Positions 33,870 through 42,679 of a stretch of DNA of 48,946 nucleotides are shown here, piece after piece. This DNA is from Verrucomicrobia subdivision 6 bacterium (GTDB taxonomy: Bacteria > Verrucomicrobiota > Verrucomicrobiia > Methylacidiphilales > Verrucolacustridaceae), in NCBI GenBank assembly GCA_947441075.1, contig CANESK010000004.1, positions 1-48,946 of the forward strand. Reading direction: 5' to 3'. Every line of letters starts with the position of its first letter. The first letter of the stretch is position 1. The notes below the pieces were generated by a model that searched no databases, was not told the DNA's origin, and saw nothing but the letters and a program-made list of their open reading frames with translations. The position numbers and the translations under genes are program-made.

Positions 33870-35993
33870 ATGTCTACTGCCAGCCAGTTACCTGACCGCG
33901 TTCTTTCCCTTCTCCAAGGCAAAAAAGCTACCCCCCTCAACGCGGCTACCCTCAGCCGCCGCCTCCGCGTCCCCCTCCGCACCCTCTCCCTCACCCTTGA
34001 ACAACTAGAAAAAACCAACCGAATTTCTCGAGTCCGCGGGGATCAATGGATTGCCTCCAACTCCGCTGATCTCGTCACCGGCACCATCCAATTTCACGCC
34101 AAAGGCTTCGCCTTCGTCATCCCCCCCGACGGCTCGCCCGATCTCCATATTCCTTCCGAAGAAACCGGCACCGCCCTTCACGGTGATCTGGTCGTCGCCC
34201 GCATCGACCGTCGCGCAAAATCCGCCCCCGCCCGCGGCCGCCGCCCCGCCGCCCCCGATCGCCTCCGCGGCACCGTCGTCCGCATCCTCGAACGCAAGAC
34301 CTCCCAAGTCGTCGGTACTCTTCAAAAAACCGCCCGCTTCTTTATCGTCATCCCCGACGACCCTCGCTTCCTCCATAATCTCTACGTTCCCGCCCCAGGC
34401 ACCGCCGGTGCCCCCGCCGCCGAACCCGGCGATAAAGTCGTCGCTAAACTTATCGAATGGAAAGACCGCCATACCAACCCCGAGGGAGTCATCCTCGAAC
34501 GCCTCGGCCGAGCCACCGACCCCGGCATCGACATTCTCTCCATTATCCGAAAATTCGATCTCCCCTCCAATTTTCCGCCCGATGCCCTTTCCGAATCCGC
34601 TTCCTTCCCACCCGTCGAACTCCCCGACCACCCCGTCGGCCGCGAAGATCTCCGCTCCGAACTTGTCATCACCATCGATCCCGATACCGCCCGCGATTTC
34701 GACGACGCCATCTCCCTTCGCGAACTTCCCGGAGGTCACGTCGAGCTCGGTGTTCATATCGCCGATGTTTCCCACTACGTCCTCCCCGGCTCCGCCCTCG
34801 ATCAAGAAGCCCGCAAACGAGCCAACAGCGTCTACCTGGTCAACGGCGTCATTCCTATGCTTCCACCACGCCTTTCCGACGGACTCTGCTCCCTGCGCCC
34901 CAACGAACAGCGCCTTACCTGCTCCGCTTTCATTCACCTAGGCCCCGATGGCAAACCCGGCGCTACTCGCTTCGCCCGCTCCGTCATTCTTTCCCGCCAC
35001 CGCCTGACCTACGCCGAAGCCCTCACCCGCCTCCGCCGCCCCGCCCAAGACGATCTCGATCGGTTTCTCCAACGCACTTGGCACTTCGCCTCCGCCCTCC
35101 GTCGGCGCCGCTTCGAGGCCGGCGCCCTCGACCTCGATTTTCCTGAACTGCGCATCCTTCTCGATGCCCAAGGCCGACCCAACCGTATCGAGAAAGAGTC
35201 CACCGACGAATCCCACCAGCTCATCGAAGAGTTCATGCTTCTCGCCAACGAATCAGTCGCCCGTTACCTCAACCAAGAAAACCGTCCCGCCGTCTACCGT
35301 GTCCATGAAACTCCCGAGGAATCTCGCCTCCAAGAATATCGAGAGCTCCTCATCGCCCACGGCGTCAAAGCAGGCGATCTCACCCAGCGCGGCGAAATTC
35401 AAAAGATTCTCAAAATTCTCCCCAGCCGGCCCGACGGCCACGCCCTCAAGATCGGCCTTCTCCGCTCTCTCAAACGCGCCGTCTACTCCCCAAAAAGCCT
35501 TGGCCACTTCGGCTTGGCCAAATCTCACTACACCCACTTCACTTCCCCGATTCGCCGCTACGCCGATCTTCTCGTCCACCGCGCCCTCTTCCCCACCAAA
35601 GGTTCGCCCAAAGTCGATTCCTCGGGACTGGAAGCTCTCGCCCAGCACCTCTCTCGCACCGAACGCACCGCCGCCGAAGCCGAGCAGGAATCTAAAAAAT
35701 TAAAACTCCTCGAATACCTCGAAATGCAGACTGGCCCCAATCCATCCCAAACCTTCCCCGCCATGGTCACTGAAGTAACCAACTTCGGTATGTTTGTTGA
35801 ACTGCCCGACTTTCTTCTCTCAGGCCTCATCCACGTCTCCGCTCTCACCGGTGATTTTTTCTCCTTCGACCCCGCCCGTCGATCCCTCCTCGGCCGTCGC
35901 ACCGGCAAGATCTACCGAGCCGGTGTCCAACTCCAAGTCGCCGTCCTAAAAATCGACCTCCCAAAACGCCAAGTCGATTTTCGTCCAGCTTAA
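33870..35993 (+). CDS. rnr: Ribonuclease R (RNB-family 3'-5' exoribonuclease)
   Basis: 707 residues from the ATG at 33870. An N-terminal winged-helix region (PLNAATLSRRLRVPLRTL) is followed by cold-shock domains (GTIQFHAKGFAFVIPPDG), the RNB catalytic domain (TIDPDTARDFDDAISL, with the metal-binding aspartates, and HIADVSHYVLPGSALDQEA) and a C-terminal S1 domain (AMVTEVTNFGMFVELPDFL). It degrades structured RNA from the 3' end and helps in RNA quality control. An ATG at 33831 would add 13 residues but overlaps the glgA start and does not match the family. The last codons (QVDFRPA, stop) are duplicated downstream at 36053-36075 next to a small palindrome. Confidence 0.93.
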   Translation: MSTASQLPDRVLSLLQGKKATPLNAATLSRRLRVPLRTLSLTLEQLEKTNRISRVRGDQWIASNSADLVTGTIQFHAKGFAFVIPPDGSPDLHIPSEETGTALHGDLVVARIDRRAKSAPARGRRPAAPDRLRGTVVRILERKTSQVVGTLQKTARFFIVIPDDPRFLHNLYVPAPGTAGAPAAEPGDKVVAKLIEWKDRHTNPEGVILERLGRATDPGIDILSIIRKFDLPSNFPPDALSESASFPPVELPDHPVGREDLRSELVITIDPDTARDFDDAISLRELPGGHVELGVHIADVSHYVLPGSALDQEARKRANSVYLVNGVIPMLPPRLSDGLCSLRPNEQRLTCSAFIHLGPDGKPGATRFARSVILSRHRLTYAEALTRLRRPAQDDLDRFLQRTWHFASALRRRRFEAGALDLDFPELRILLDAQGRPNRIEKESTDESHQLIEEFMLLANESVARYLNQENRPAVYRVHETPEESRLQEYRELLIAHGVKAGDLTQRGEIQKILKILPSRPDGHALKIGLLRSLKRAVYSPKSLGHFGLAKSHYTHFTSPIRRYADLLVHRALFPTKGSPKVDSSGLEALAQHLSRTERTAAEAEQESKKLKLLEYLEMQTGPNPSQTFPAMVTEVTNFGMFVELPDFLLSGLIHVSALTGDFFSFDPARRSLLGRRTGKIYRAGVQLQVAVLKIDLPKRQVDFRPA

Positions 35994-36089
35994 AATAGTT
36001 CAACTCTTTCTTCCAGCCCTTCGAAGTTCCGTATTTGCGGAACGTAGTGGGGCAAGTCGATTTTCGTCCCGCTTAAATATTTTCAATTC
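35970..36089. repeat. Direct repeat of the rnr 3' end flanking a palindrome
   Basis: The 37 bases from 35970 (CAAGTCGATTTTCGTCC, then the stop region) recur from 36053 with six mismatches. Both copies read Q-V-D-F-R-P-A-stop in frame. Between them lies GTTCCG (36026-36031), six-base loop, CGGAAC (36038-36043), then GTAGTGGGG. This looks like a local duplication or insertion after the gene end, with the two copies since diverging. Confidence 0.65.
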
Positions 36090-36201
36090 GTAGCAGTCGC
36101 ACTTCGTAATTCAGCCAGACTATCGTTGCTTAGCGAGGCAGGGTCTCACCTCTCCCTAATCCAACATCCAAAATCGCCGCCCTACTTCTTCTCTTATTTT
36201 T

Positions 36202-37122
36202 ATGGTCAGCCTCTTCCTTCCCCTGCGAAAGTATTCACCGATCGTGCTCCAAATTATCAATCTCTCTTGCTACCGCTTTACCCCCCTCGATCACCTCGAG
36301 GACTGGAAAGCCACACTGAAGAGCCGCTGTCTTGAGCTCGGAATCAAAGGCCTTATCTTGCTCGCCACCGAAGGTATTAATTTTTCTATCTCGGGAACTC
36401 GGCCCCAACTCGATTCTCTTCTCCAACTGATTCGCTCGATCCCAGGCCTAACCGAAATCAGCCCTAAAGAAAGCCCAGGCTCTACCCAACCCTTCCAAAG
36501 GTTGCTCGTAAAAATTAAAAAAGAAATCGTCAGATTCGGTGTCTCAGGGGTCGATCCCGCTCTCCATCCCGCCCCTAAAATCTCCCCAACCCAACTCAAA
36601 CAGTGGCTTGATGACAAGCACCCCATCACTCTTCTCGATGTCCGTAACCAGTACGAAATTCGCATGGGCACCTTCCAAGGCGCCATCGATCCAAATATCT
36701 CTAATTTCCGCGACTTTCCGCAAGCCGTTCACAAACTAGACCCCTCGCTGAAAACCCAACCTCTTGTCATGTTCTGCACAGGCGGTATCCGCTGCGAAAA
36801 GGCTGGCGCCTTCATGGAAATGCAGGGTTTCAAAAACATCTTCCAACTCGATGGTGGAATTTTAAAATACTTTGAGGAAGCCGGTGGCGCCCACTACCAA
36901 GGCGAATGTTTTGTCTTCGATGAACGCGTCGGCGTCGACACCAAGCTTCAAGAAACCGACTCCGTCCTTTGCTACAACTGCGAAATGCCCCTGCTCGCCT
37001 CCGACATCGCCCATCCCCACTACACCTACGAGAAATCCTGCCACCACTGCTTCCACGGGAAACCCCAAGGTCGTGGCAACACCAAGGCGACCTGCCCTCC
37101 TACGCCCCCTTCCTTGACGTGA
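36202..37122 (+). CDS. trhO: Rhodanese-domain tRNA uridine-34 hydroxylase (TrhO/YceA)
   Basis: 306 residues. TrhO oxygenates U34 of some tRNAs to 5-hydroxyuridine. The N-terminal acylphosphatase-like region (LGIKGLILLATEGINFSISG) is followed by the rhodanese domain (ITLLDVRNQYEIRMGTFQGA) with the active Cys in MFCTGGIRCEKAGAFM. The C-terminal part has paired cysteines, CYNC and CHHC, spaced as a zinc-type knuckle. The first ~14 residues from the ATG at 36202 do not resemble the family; a GTG at 36244 (VLQIINLSCYRF) may be the true start. It lies about 200 bases after rnr. Confidence 0.9.
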   Translation: MVSLFLPLRKYSPIVLQIINLSCYRFTPLDHLEDWKATLKSRCLELGIKGLILLATEGINFSISGTRPQLDSLLQLIRSIPGLTEISPKESPGSTQPFQRLLVKIKKEIVRFGVSGVDPALHPAPKISPTQLKQWLDDKHPITLLDVRNQYEIRMGTFQGAIDPNISNFRDFPQAVHKLDPSLKTQPLVMFCTGGIRCEKAGAFMEMQGFKNIFQLDGGILKYFEEAGGAHYQGECFVFDERVGVDTKLQETDSVLCYNCEMPLLASDIAHPHYTYEKSCHHCFHGKPQGRGNTKATCPPTPPSLT

Positions 37123-37148
37123 CTAACTAGGCTGTCTAAGTTAGTCTA

Positions 37149-37457
37149 ATGAACGTAAAAACTGGCGAGCTGAAGGCCAAGCTCAGCGCCTACCTTCACC
37201 GCGTCCGCGAGGAGGGTGCAACCTATGTCGTTTGTGATCGAAACCGCCCTATCGCCCTTCTCACCCCGCTCGATCAGGTTCCTGATAATAACTGGTCCAG
37301 GCAGCGCCTCGCCCTTCTTGCCCAAGCTCGTGCCGCGGGAATCCAACTCACCATCCCCACTCGCTCGCCTGTTCGCCCTAAGCTAGATCCCCAAATCTCC
37401 TCCCGTTCCAAGCCAACACCCTCGGTGGAAGCGATGCGCCACGGGCGGAACTGGTGA
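37149..37457 (+). CDS. Phd/YefM-type antitoxin
   Basis: 102 residues. MNVKTGELKAKLSAYLHRV is the classic Phd/YefM N-terminus, a dimer that binds DNA, followed by YVVCDRNRPIALLTPLD. The C-terminal ~50 residues are Pro/Ser/Arg-rich and would be disordered until they wrap the toxin. It ends in a GTGA overlap with the PIN-domain gene and so forms a type II toxin-antitoxin pair. Autoregulation through the Phd domain is expected from the family. The pair sits 26 bases after trhO. Confidence 0.85.
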   Translation: MNVKTGELKAKLSAYLHRVREEGATYVVCDRNRPIALLTPLDQVPDNNWSRQRLALLAQARAAGIQLTIPTRSPVRPKLDPQISSRSKPTPSVEAMRHGRNW

Positions 37458-37861
37458 CTCTTCTCCAGGGATTCTGGGACACCAGCGCCGTCGTCCCGCT
37501 TATCTTTCGGGAAATCCATACCCCCCGAGCTCAAGCAACCTACGATCAGGCTGAATCTTTTTTCGCTTGGGATTGGCTACAGGTGGAAGTCGAGGCCGCT
37601 CTCGCCCGCAGGCAGGCGCAGACCAAGAACTGGCAGACGTGGGAGCAGATTCGCCCTCTTTTTCAGTGGATCCATATTCCCAGCCCAGAGTGGGCGGAAA
37701 TCCGAAAACAGAACCGCAGCTGGCACCTCCGTGCCGCCGATGCTGCCCACCTCTACGCCTTCACCCGCCTAGCATCCATTCGCCCATCTCTCCAACTCGT
37801 GACCTTCGACCAAGAGCAACTCGCCCTCGCTCGGCGGAAACATTGGACGTTAGCTTCCTAG
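37454..37861 (+). CDS. PIN-domain toxin (VapC-like)
   Basis: 135 residues from a GTG at 37454. The PIN-fold acidic residues are all visible: Asp9 in FWDTSAVV, Glu45/Glu47 in LQVEVEAAL, Asp96 in LRAADAAHLYA and Asp119 in VTFDQEQ. PIN toxins cut tRNA or rRNA with Mg2+ and stop growth when freed from their antitoxin. The complete acidic set suggests it is active. Overlap with the antitoxin gene (GTGA) keeps the antitoxin made first. It is convergent with manA, 22 bases away. Confidence 0.88.
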   Translation: MTLLQGFWDTSAVVPLIFREIHTPRAQATYDQAESFFAWDWLQVEVEAALARRQAQTKNWQTWEQIRPLFQWIHIPSPEWAEIRKQNRSWHLRAADAAHLYAFTRLASIRPSLQLVTFDQEQLALARRKHWTLAS

Positions 37862-37883
37862 TTACCAAGCAAGGCCCGACTCC

Positions 37884-38822
37884 TCAGGGAAACTCAACCT
37901 GTACCACCGTACTCTCTTCCACCCCCTGCAAAATAACCGCCTCATGATCCGCCGTGACAAAGCGCGCCGCCCCTTTGCTCCACTCCTCCCCACTCTCCTC
38001 CTCCTTCACTCGTCCATCCGCCACAAATAAATACCGAAAGGTTTTTCCATCGGAAATGATCTCCCGAATCTCTCCCGGCGCGACCCACCAACGCTTCACC
38101 TTAAAAAAATCACAAACCAACAGCCTCTCCCCCGTCGGTTGAACCATCGCCGGCTCGTGATCCGCCCACTGGATCGAATCTAAAGCCTCCTGCACATGCA
38201 ATTCCCGCGATTTTCCCCGCTCATCCTTTCGACCCCAATCATCCACCCGATAGGTCGTGTCCGAGTTCTGCTGAATTTCTAAAATCACGTTCCCCGCCCC
38301 AATGGCGTGCACCCGTCCCGAAGGCAAAAACATTGCTTGCCCCGCCTCCGTCCTCAAACGGTGAAAACATTCCGACACTTTCCCCGCGCTCAAGGCTTTC
38401 TCAAACTCCACTTTGCCAACTCCGTTTTTTAAACCCGCGAATATTTCCGCTCCCGGTTTAGTTTCTAAAAAAAACCACATCTCTGTCTTCGGCTCCCCAC
38501 CCAACTCCTTCGCCTTCCCAGCAGGGGGGTGGACCTGCAAAGAAAGTTTGTCCTGCGCATCCAGCAACTTAATTAAAATAGGAAAGCGCAACCCGTCGGG
38601 CGCCCGGCTCCCAAATATCTTTTTTCGATCCGTCCCCGACCAAAAAGAACCCAGCGTCTGCCCCGTGCCCTCGACCACCGACTGCGCCTCAGGCCGATCG
38701 ACCAACTCCCACGTCTCCCCAATCTTTTTCCCCTCAGGCAAGATCCGCCCAAACCTCTCCTCCAGATTTCTCCCTCCCCAAATCCTCTCTTGCGCCAACG
38801 GCTCGAATTTCCAGATTGCCAT
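37884..38822 (-). CDS. manA: Class I mannose-6-phosphate isomerase
   Basis: 312 residues, cupin fold, the short bacterial form. It interconverts mannose-6-phosphate and fructose-6-phosphate. Zinc ligands are visible in SLQVHPPAGKA (Gln, His), PKTEMWFFL (Glu) and LPSGRVHAIGAGN (His). The N-terminal ERIWGGRNLEERFG and IGETWELVDRPEAQS stretches are typical. It supplies mannose precursors for surface glycans or lets the cell use mannose. It is alone in orientation between the toxin gene (convergent) and a lipoprotein gene 40 bases upstream. Confidence 0.9.
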   Translation of the reverse strand: MAIWKFEPLAQERIWGGRNLEERFGRILPEGKKIGETWELVDRPEAQSVVEGTGQTLGSFWSGTDRKKIFGSRAPDGLRFPILIKLLDAQDKLSLQVHPPAGKAKELGGEPKTEMWFFLETKPGAEIFAGLKNGVGKVEFEKALSAGKVSECFHRLRTEAGQAMFLPSGRVHAIGAGNVILEIQQNSDTTYRVDDWGRKDERGKSRELHVQEALDSIQWADHEPAMVQPTGERLLVCDFFKVKRWWVAPGEIREIISDGKTFRYLFVADGRVKEEESGEEWSKGAARFVTADHEAVILQGVEESTVVQVEFP

Positions 38823-38862
38823 ACACCACGCTAAGCCAGAACCAGCCTTTCATCAGCCAAAA

Positions 38863-39294
38863 TTAAAAATCCTCTCCATCCCAATTCCGACCATCCCGAT
38901 ACGCCGCCCCCACTTTCCACCTCCCCTCCTCCCACACAAAAGGAATCACCCCCCTCTTTTCCCGCTCCCCCACCATCCTCCCAATCTCCGCCTCCGCATA
39001 CTTCCCCTCAAACTTCGGCACATCCCTCAAGCAGTACTCCGCCCTCTCCTCCCGATCCCGTCTCGCCACCACCCCCAGCAACGCCTTCGGTTCCCACCCC
39101 TCCGCCCGAATCCTCCCCTTCAACCCCTCCGACATCACCCCCTCTAACTCGCCATACCTTCCCGCCTTGACCTCCTCAATCATCCCCCGCACCTCACCCT
39201 CAAACCTCCCCTTGGGATCCGCCCCACACCCCACCCCAGTAAAAATCCACACCCCTACCCACAAAATCTTTAAACTTACCTTGAGAACGCCCAT
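38863..39294 (-). CDS. Small predicted lipoprotein of unknown function
   Basis: 143 residues from the ATG at 39294; a TTG at 39306 would add four. The N-terminus is hydrophobic and ends at a plausible lipobox (TGVGC), so the mature protein would be membrane-tethered. The rest reads like a small alpha+beta domain: an amphipathic helix (RFEGEVRGMIEEVKAGRYGE), then strands ending in VIPFVWEEGRWKVGAAY, which resembles the end of NTF2/SnoaL-like domains. I do not recognise a family. It is strongly Gly/Val/Glu/Arg-rich, as expected for a gene on the G-rich strand. It is divergent from ftsK with only 32 bases between starts. Confidence 0.6.
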   Translation of the reverse strand: MGVLKVSLKILWVGVWIFTGVGCGADPKGRFEGEVRGMIEEVKAGRYGELEGVMSEGLKGRIRAEGWEPKALLGVVARRDREERAEYCLRDVPKFEGKYAEAEIGRMVGEREKRGVIPFVWEEGRWKVGAAYRDGRNWDGEDF

Positions 39295-39326
39295 GCTTAC
39301 GCTCAATTAGACCTTCCACCTCTTCT

Positions 39327-41768
39327 ATGGCCAAACCTAAACCTAACCGTCCCGGACCCACTCTTGGCCAAGAGGTCATCGCCCTCGCCATTCTCGGCAC
39401 AGGTATTCTTCTCCTTCTCGCTCTCTTCTCCTTCGATCCCCGCGATCTATCCTTCTACTCGCAACCCCCGCAAAATCCCAAAGCCAACCTCGTCGGCCCC
39501 GCCGGCGCTTACCTCGGCGGAATCCTCTTCCTCCTCTTTGGCCTCGGCTCCTATCTTTTCCCCGTCGTCTTCATCGCAGGCGGTCTCCTCCTCTTCTTTG
39601 CCAAAGAAGTTCGCTACTCGCAAAAATTTATCTTTCTCGGAATCCTTCTCGTCACTGGCGCTTGCCTCCTCCAACTCGCCGCCCCCGTCTTCGGACCCTC
39701 CCTCGCCAACCCCCTCTGCTCAGGTGGCCAAGGCCTCGATGGAGCACCCTCCGCCGCAGGTAAAATGCCAGGCGGCTACATCGGATACTTCCTCAATGAT
39801 AAATTTCTCGCCCCCATCCTCGGCCAAGTCGGCGCCGTCCTCGTCTTCGGACTCTCCTACCTAGTTGTCCTCGTCCTTCTCTTCGAATTCCGCCCCGCCG
39901 AACTCGCCCGCGCCTTTGGCGAAGCAGGTCGAGCCCTCGTCGATCAGTATCTCGACTACAAAATCCGCCAAGCCCAACCCACCGAGCGCCTCCACCTCGA
40001 ACAGAAAAAAATAGAAATCGCCCAAAAACGCCTCCGCCGCGCCATCGCCAAAGAAAACCCCCCCACCCGCCCCGCCCCAAAAATCGTCGATACCACCCTC
40101 ACCCCCTACCCCTCCACCCCCACAAAATCCGCTCCCTCCAAAACAGAAAAACCATCCCCCACTCCCACCCCCGAAAAATCCCCCACCCCTACCCCTTCCA
40201 AACCCAAATCCACCCCCAAACCCACTCCCGCTCCCGCCTCCACTCGCCCTACCTACGACTCCTATAAACTCCCCTCCGTCGAGCTGCTGCAAAAACCCGA
40301 ACGCGATATCCGCCCCACCTACACCGAAGACGAACTCAAAGCCAACCAGCTCCGCATCATCGAAACCCTCTCCCACTTCGATATCGAGGTTAGCCCAGGC
40401 GACATCACCCGCGGCTCCACCATCACCCGCTACGAACTCTATCCCGCTCCAGGCATCCGCGTGGAACGTATCTGCAATCTTGAACGCGATCTCGCTCGTA
40501 CCATGAAAGCCGAACGCATCAACATTCTCGCTCCCGTCCCAGGTCGCGATACCGTCGCCATCGAGGTCGCCAACGCCTCCAAAATCAAAGTCCTCCTCCG
40601 CGACCTCATCGAATCTCCCGAATGGACCAGCTCAACCTGCCACCTCCCCATCTCCCTCGGCAAAGATGTCTACGGCGCTACCCTCGTCGACGATCTCGCC
40701 GATCTTCCTCACCTCCTCATCGCCGGCACCACCGGCTCAGGAAAATCAGTTTGCATCAATACCCTCCTTCTCAGCCTCCTCTACCGCTTCAGCCCCGACG
40801 ACCTCCGCCTCATTCTCATCGACCCCAAAGTCGTCGAACTCCAAGTCTATAACCGACTCCCCCACCTCGTCGTCCCCGTTGTCACCGAACCCAAAAAAGT
40901 CCTCCTCGCCCTCCGCTGGGTCATCAACGAAATGGAAAAACGCTACCGCTACATGGCCAAAGCTACCGTCCGCAATATCGTCAGCTTCAACACTCGCACC
41001 CTTGTTCCCAAACGAATCGAAGCCCTCGACCTCGCCCCGCGCCTCGAAAATGGCGATGAACCCGAAACCGCTTCCTCCCTTCCCTCCAACGAGGAAGTCC
41101 TTCCCGATCGACTTCCCTACATCGTCGTCATCATCGACGAGCTTGCCAACCTCATGCAGGTCGCCCCGGCCGAAGTCGAAAACGCCATCGCCCTCCTTTC
41201 CGCCAAAGCCCGCGCCGCCGGTATCCACCTCGTCATCGCCACCCAAACCCCACGGGCCGCCGTCATTACCGGCGTCATCAAAACCAATGTCCCCGCCCGC
41301 ATCGCCTTCCAAGTCCCCTCTGGCGTCGATTCCCGCGTCATCCTCGACGAGTCCGGTGCCGAAAATCTCCTCGGCAAAGGCGACCTCCTCTACCTCCGCC
41401 CAGGCGCCAGCAAATTAATCCGCGCCCAAGGGGCCTTCGTCACCGAAGAGGAAGTCTCCCGCGTCATCGACTTCATCGCCGAACAGTCCAAACCCTTCTA
41501 TGAACAGGAAATCCACGCCAAATTAACCAAACCCAGCGGGGGCGACTCTGATCTGTCCGAAAAAGATGAAGACCTCCTCTCCCGCTCCCTTGAGGTCGTT
41601 AAACTCGAGAAAAAAGCGTCTACCTCGTTGCTCCAAAGGAGGTTAGGAGTGGGGTATGGACGCGCTGCATGGGTGATTGATCAATTCGAAGCTCGCGGTA
41701 TGATTGGTCCAAAGGATGGCGCGAAAGATCGCGAGATCCTTGTCGACCTCGATACCGTCCAACTATGA
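39327..41768 (+). CDS. ftsK: FtsK/SpoIIIE DNA translocase
   Basis: 813 residues. Four or five N-terminal membrane helices (about 15-195) anchor it at the septum. A Pro/Thr/Ser/Lys linker (about 245-315) follows. The motor domain has Walker A GTTGSGKS (467-474) and Walker B IVVIIDELANLM. The C-terminal winged-helix gamma domain (LLQRRLGVGYGRAAWVIDQFEARGMIGP split as LLQRRLGVGYGRA and AAWVIDQFEARGMIG) reads KOPS sequences. It pumps chromosome dimers and terminus DNA through the closing septum and activates XerCD. The linker is short compared with E. coli FtsK. It overlaps the next gene by ATGA. Confidence 0.95.
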   Translation: MAKPKPNRPGPTLGQEVIALAILGTGILLLLALFSFDPRDLSFYSQPPQNPKANLVGPAGAYLGGILFLLFGLGSYLFPVVFIAGGLLLFFAKEVRYSQKFIFLGILLVTGACLLQLAAPVFGPSLANPLCSGGQGLDGAPSAAGKMPGGYIGYFLNDKFLAPILGQVGAVLVFGLSYLVVLVLLFEFRPAELARAFGEAGRALVDQYLDYKIRQAQPTERLHLEQKKIEIAQKRLRRAIAKENPPTRPAPKIVDTTLTPYPSTPTKSAPSKTEKPSPTPTPEKSPTPTPSKPKSTPKPTPAPASTRPTYDSYKLPSVELLQKPERDIRPTYTEDELKANQLRIIETLSHFDIEVSPGDITRGSTITRYELYPAPGIRVERICNLERDLARTMKAERINILAPVPGRDTVAIEVANASKIKVLLRDLIESPEWTSSTCHLPISLGKDVYGATLVDDLADLPHLLIAGTTGSGKSVCINTLLLSLLYRFSPDDLRLILIDPKVVELQVYNRLPHLVVPVVTEPKKVLLALRWVINEMEKRYRYMAKATVRNIVSFNTRTLVPKRIEALDLAPRLENGDEPETASSLPSNEEVLPDRLPYIVVIIDELANLMQVAPAEVENAIALLSAKARAAGIHLVIATQTPRAAVITGVIKTNVPARIAFQVPSGVDSRVILDESGAENLLGKGDLLYLRPGASKLIRAQGAFVTEEEVSRVIDFIAEQSKPFYEQEIHAKLTKPSGGDSDLSEKDEDLLSRSLEVVKLEKKASTSLLQRRLGVGYGRAAWVIDQFEARGMIGPKDGAKDREILVDLDTVQL

Positions 41769-42652
41769 AAACAAAGAATGCTCCAGCCACCGAATCCGGC
41801 GACCCCGTGGGCTCCCAGCTCAGTGTCGCACGCCTTCGCCTAGGTTGGACCCTCGAGGAAGCTTCCGCCCGCACCCGCCTCCACCACAATATCCTCCGCC
41901 AACTCGAAGCAGGCCAGTTCGATAAACTCCCCAGCCTCGCCTACACCCGCGGTTTCCTCCGCATCTATTCCCGCGAACTTGGCCTCGATCCCAAAACCCT
42001 TCTTCGTGAATTTCAACCCTCGGCAGAAAGAGAAGACTCCATCCTCGATCTCCGCCCAGAAATGCTCGAAGCCCTTCCTACCCGTGCCTCTGAACCCATC
42101 TTTACCTCCCGCGGTCTTGGCCTTGGCGTCCTTTCCATCGCTGGCCTCTTCATTCTCGCCGTAGCCACCATCCAAATCTACCGCGTCTGGCCCGTCAAAT
42201 CCTCCAAAGATCCCTCCACCCTCGCCCCGATCGGTGCCAACGAAAAAAATAACTCCACTCCTTCCCCCACCCCATCAACCACACCCGACGGCCCCGTCAA
42301 ATCCGCTCTCCCCGCCACCTCCACCCAGCCCTCACCCTCCTCCCTACCCTCTGTCCAAGCCTCCGCCACCCCCACACCCAAACCCGCCACCCCCCAACTC
42401 CTCCGTATCCGCGCTAAAAAAGATACCTGGGTCCGTGTCGTCGCTATTCGCGATGGCCAAGAAATTCAACTTTTTGAAGATACCATCGACGAAGACGATA
42501 CCCTGCCCGACAAGGACGACCCTGCTTGGAGCGGAGACTCCTTTGTTGTCACGACCCGCGAAGCCGCCGATGCCGAAATCATTTTCAACGAATCGAACTT
42601 CGGCGCCTACGAAAAATCAGGCCCCCAGACCTTCTCCCTCCCCGCCCGCTGA
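41765..42652 (+). CDS. RodZ-like HTH membrane protein (DUF4115)
   Basis: 295 residues. A Cro/C1-type helix-turn-helix (LSVARLRLGWTLEEASARTR, then RQLEAGQFDKLPSLAYTRGF) is followed by one membrane helix at about 119-140 (GVLSIAGLFILAVATIQIY), a Ser/Thr/Pro periplasmic linker and a C-terminal DUF4115 domain (LLRIRAKKDTWVRVVAI). This is the RodZ layout: a cytoplasmic HTH that binds MreB and a periplasmic part that helps the elongasome. It starts inside the ftsK stop (ATGA), so division and shape genes are coupled. No mreB is in the window. Confidence 0.88.
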   Translation: MKTKNAPATESGDPVGSQLSVARLRLGWTLEEASARTRLHHNILRQLEAGQFDKLPSLAYTRGFLRIYSRELGLDPKTLLREFQPSAEREDSILDLRPEMLEALPTRASEPIFTSRGLGLGVLSIAGLFILAVATIQIYRVWPVKSSKDPSTLAPIGANEKNNSTPSPTPSTTPDGPVKSALPATSTQPSPSSLPSVQASATPTPKPATPQLLRIRAKKDTWVRVVAIRDGQEIQLFEDTIDEDDTLPDKDDPAWSGDSFVVTTREAADAEIIFNESNFGAYEKSGPQTFSLPAR

Positions 42653-42679
42653 TCCGTCACCCACGTCGACCTCCCCCCC

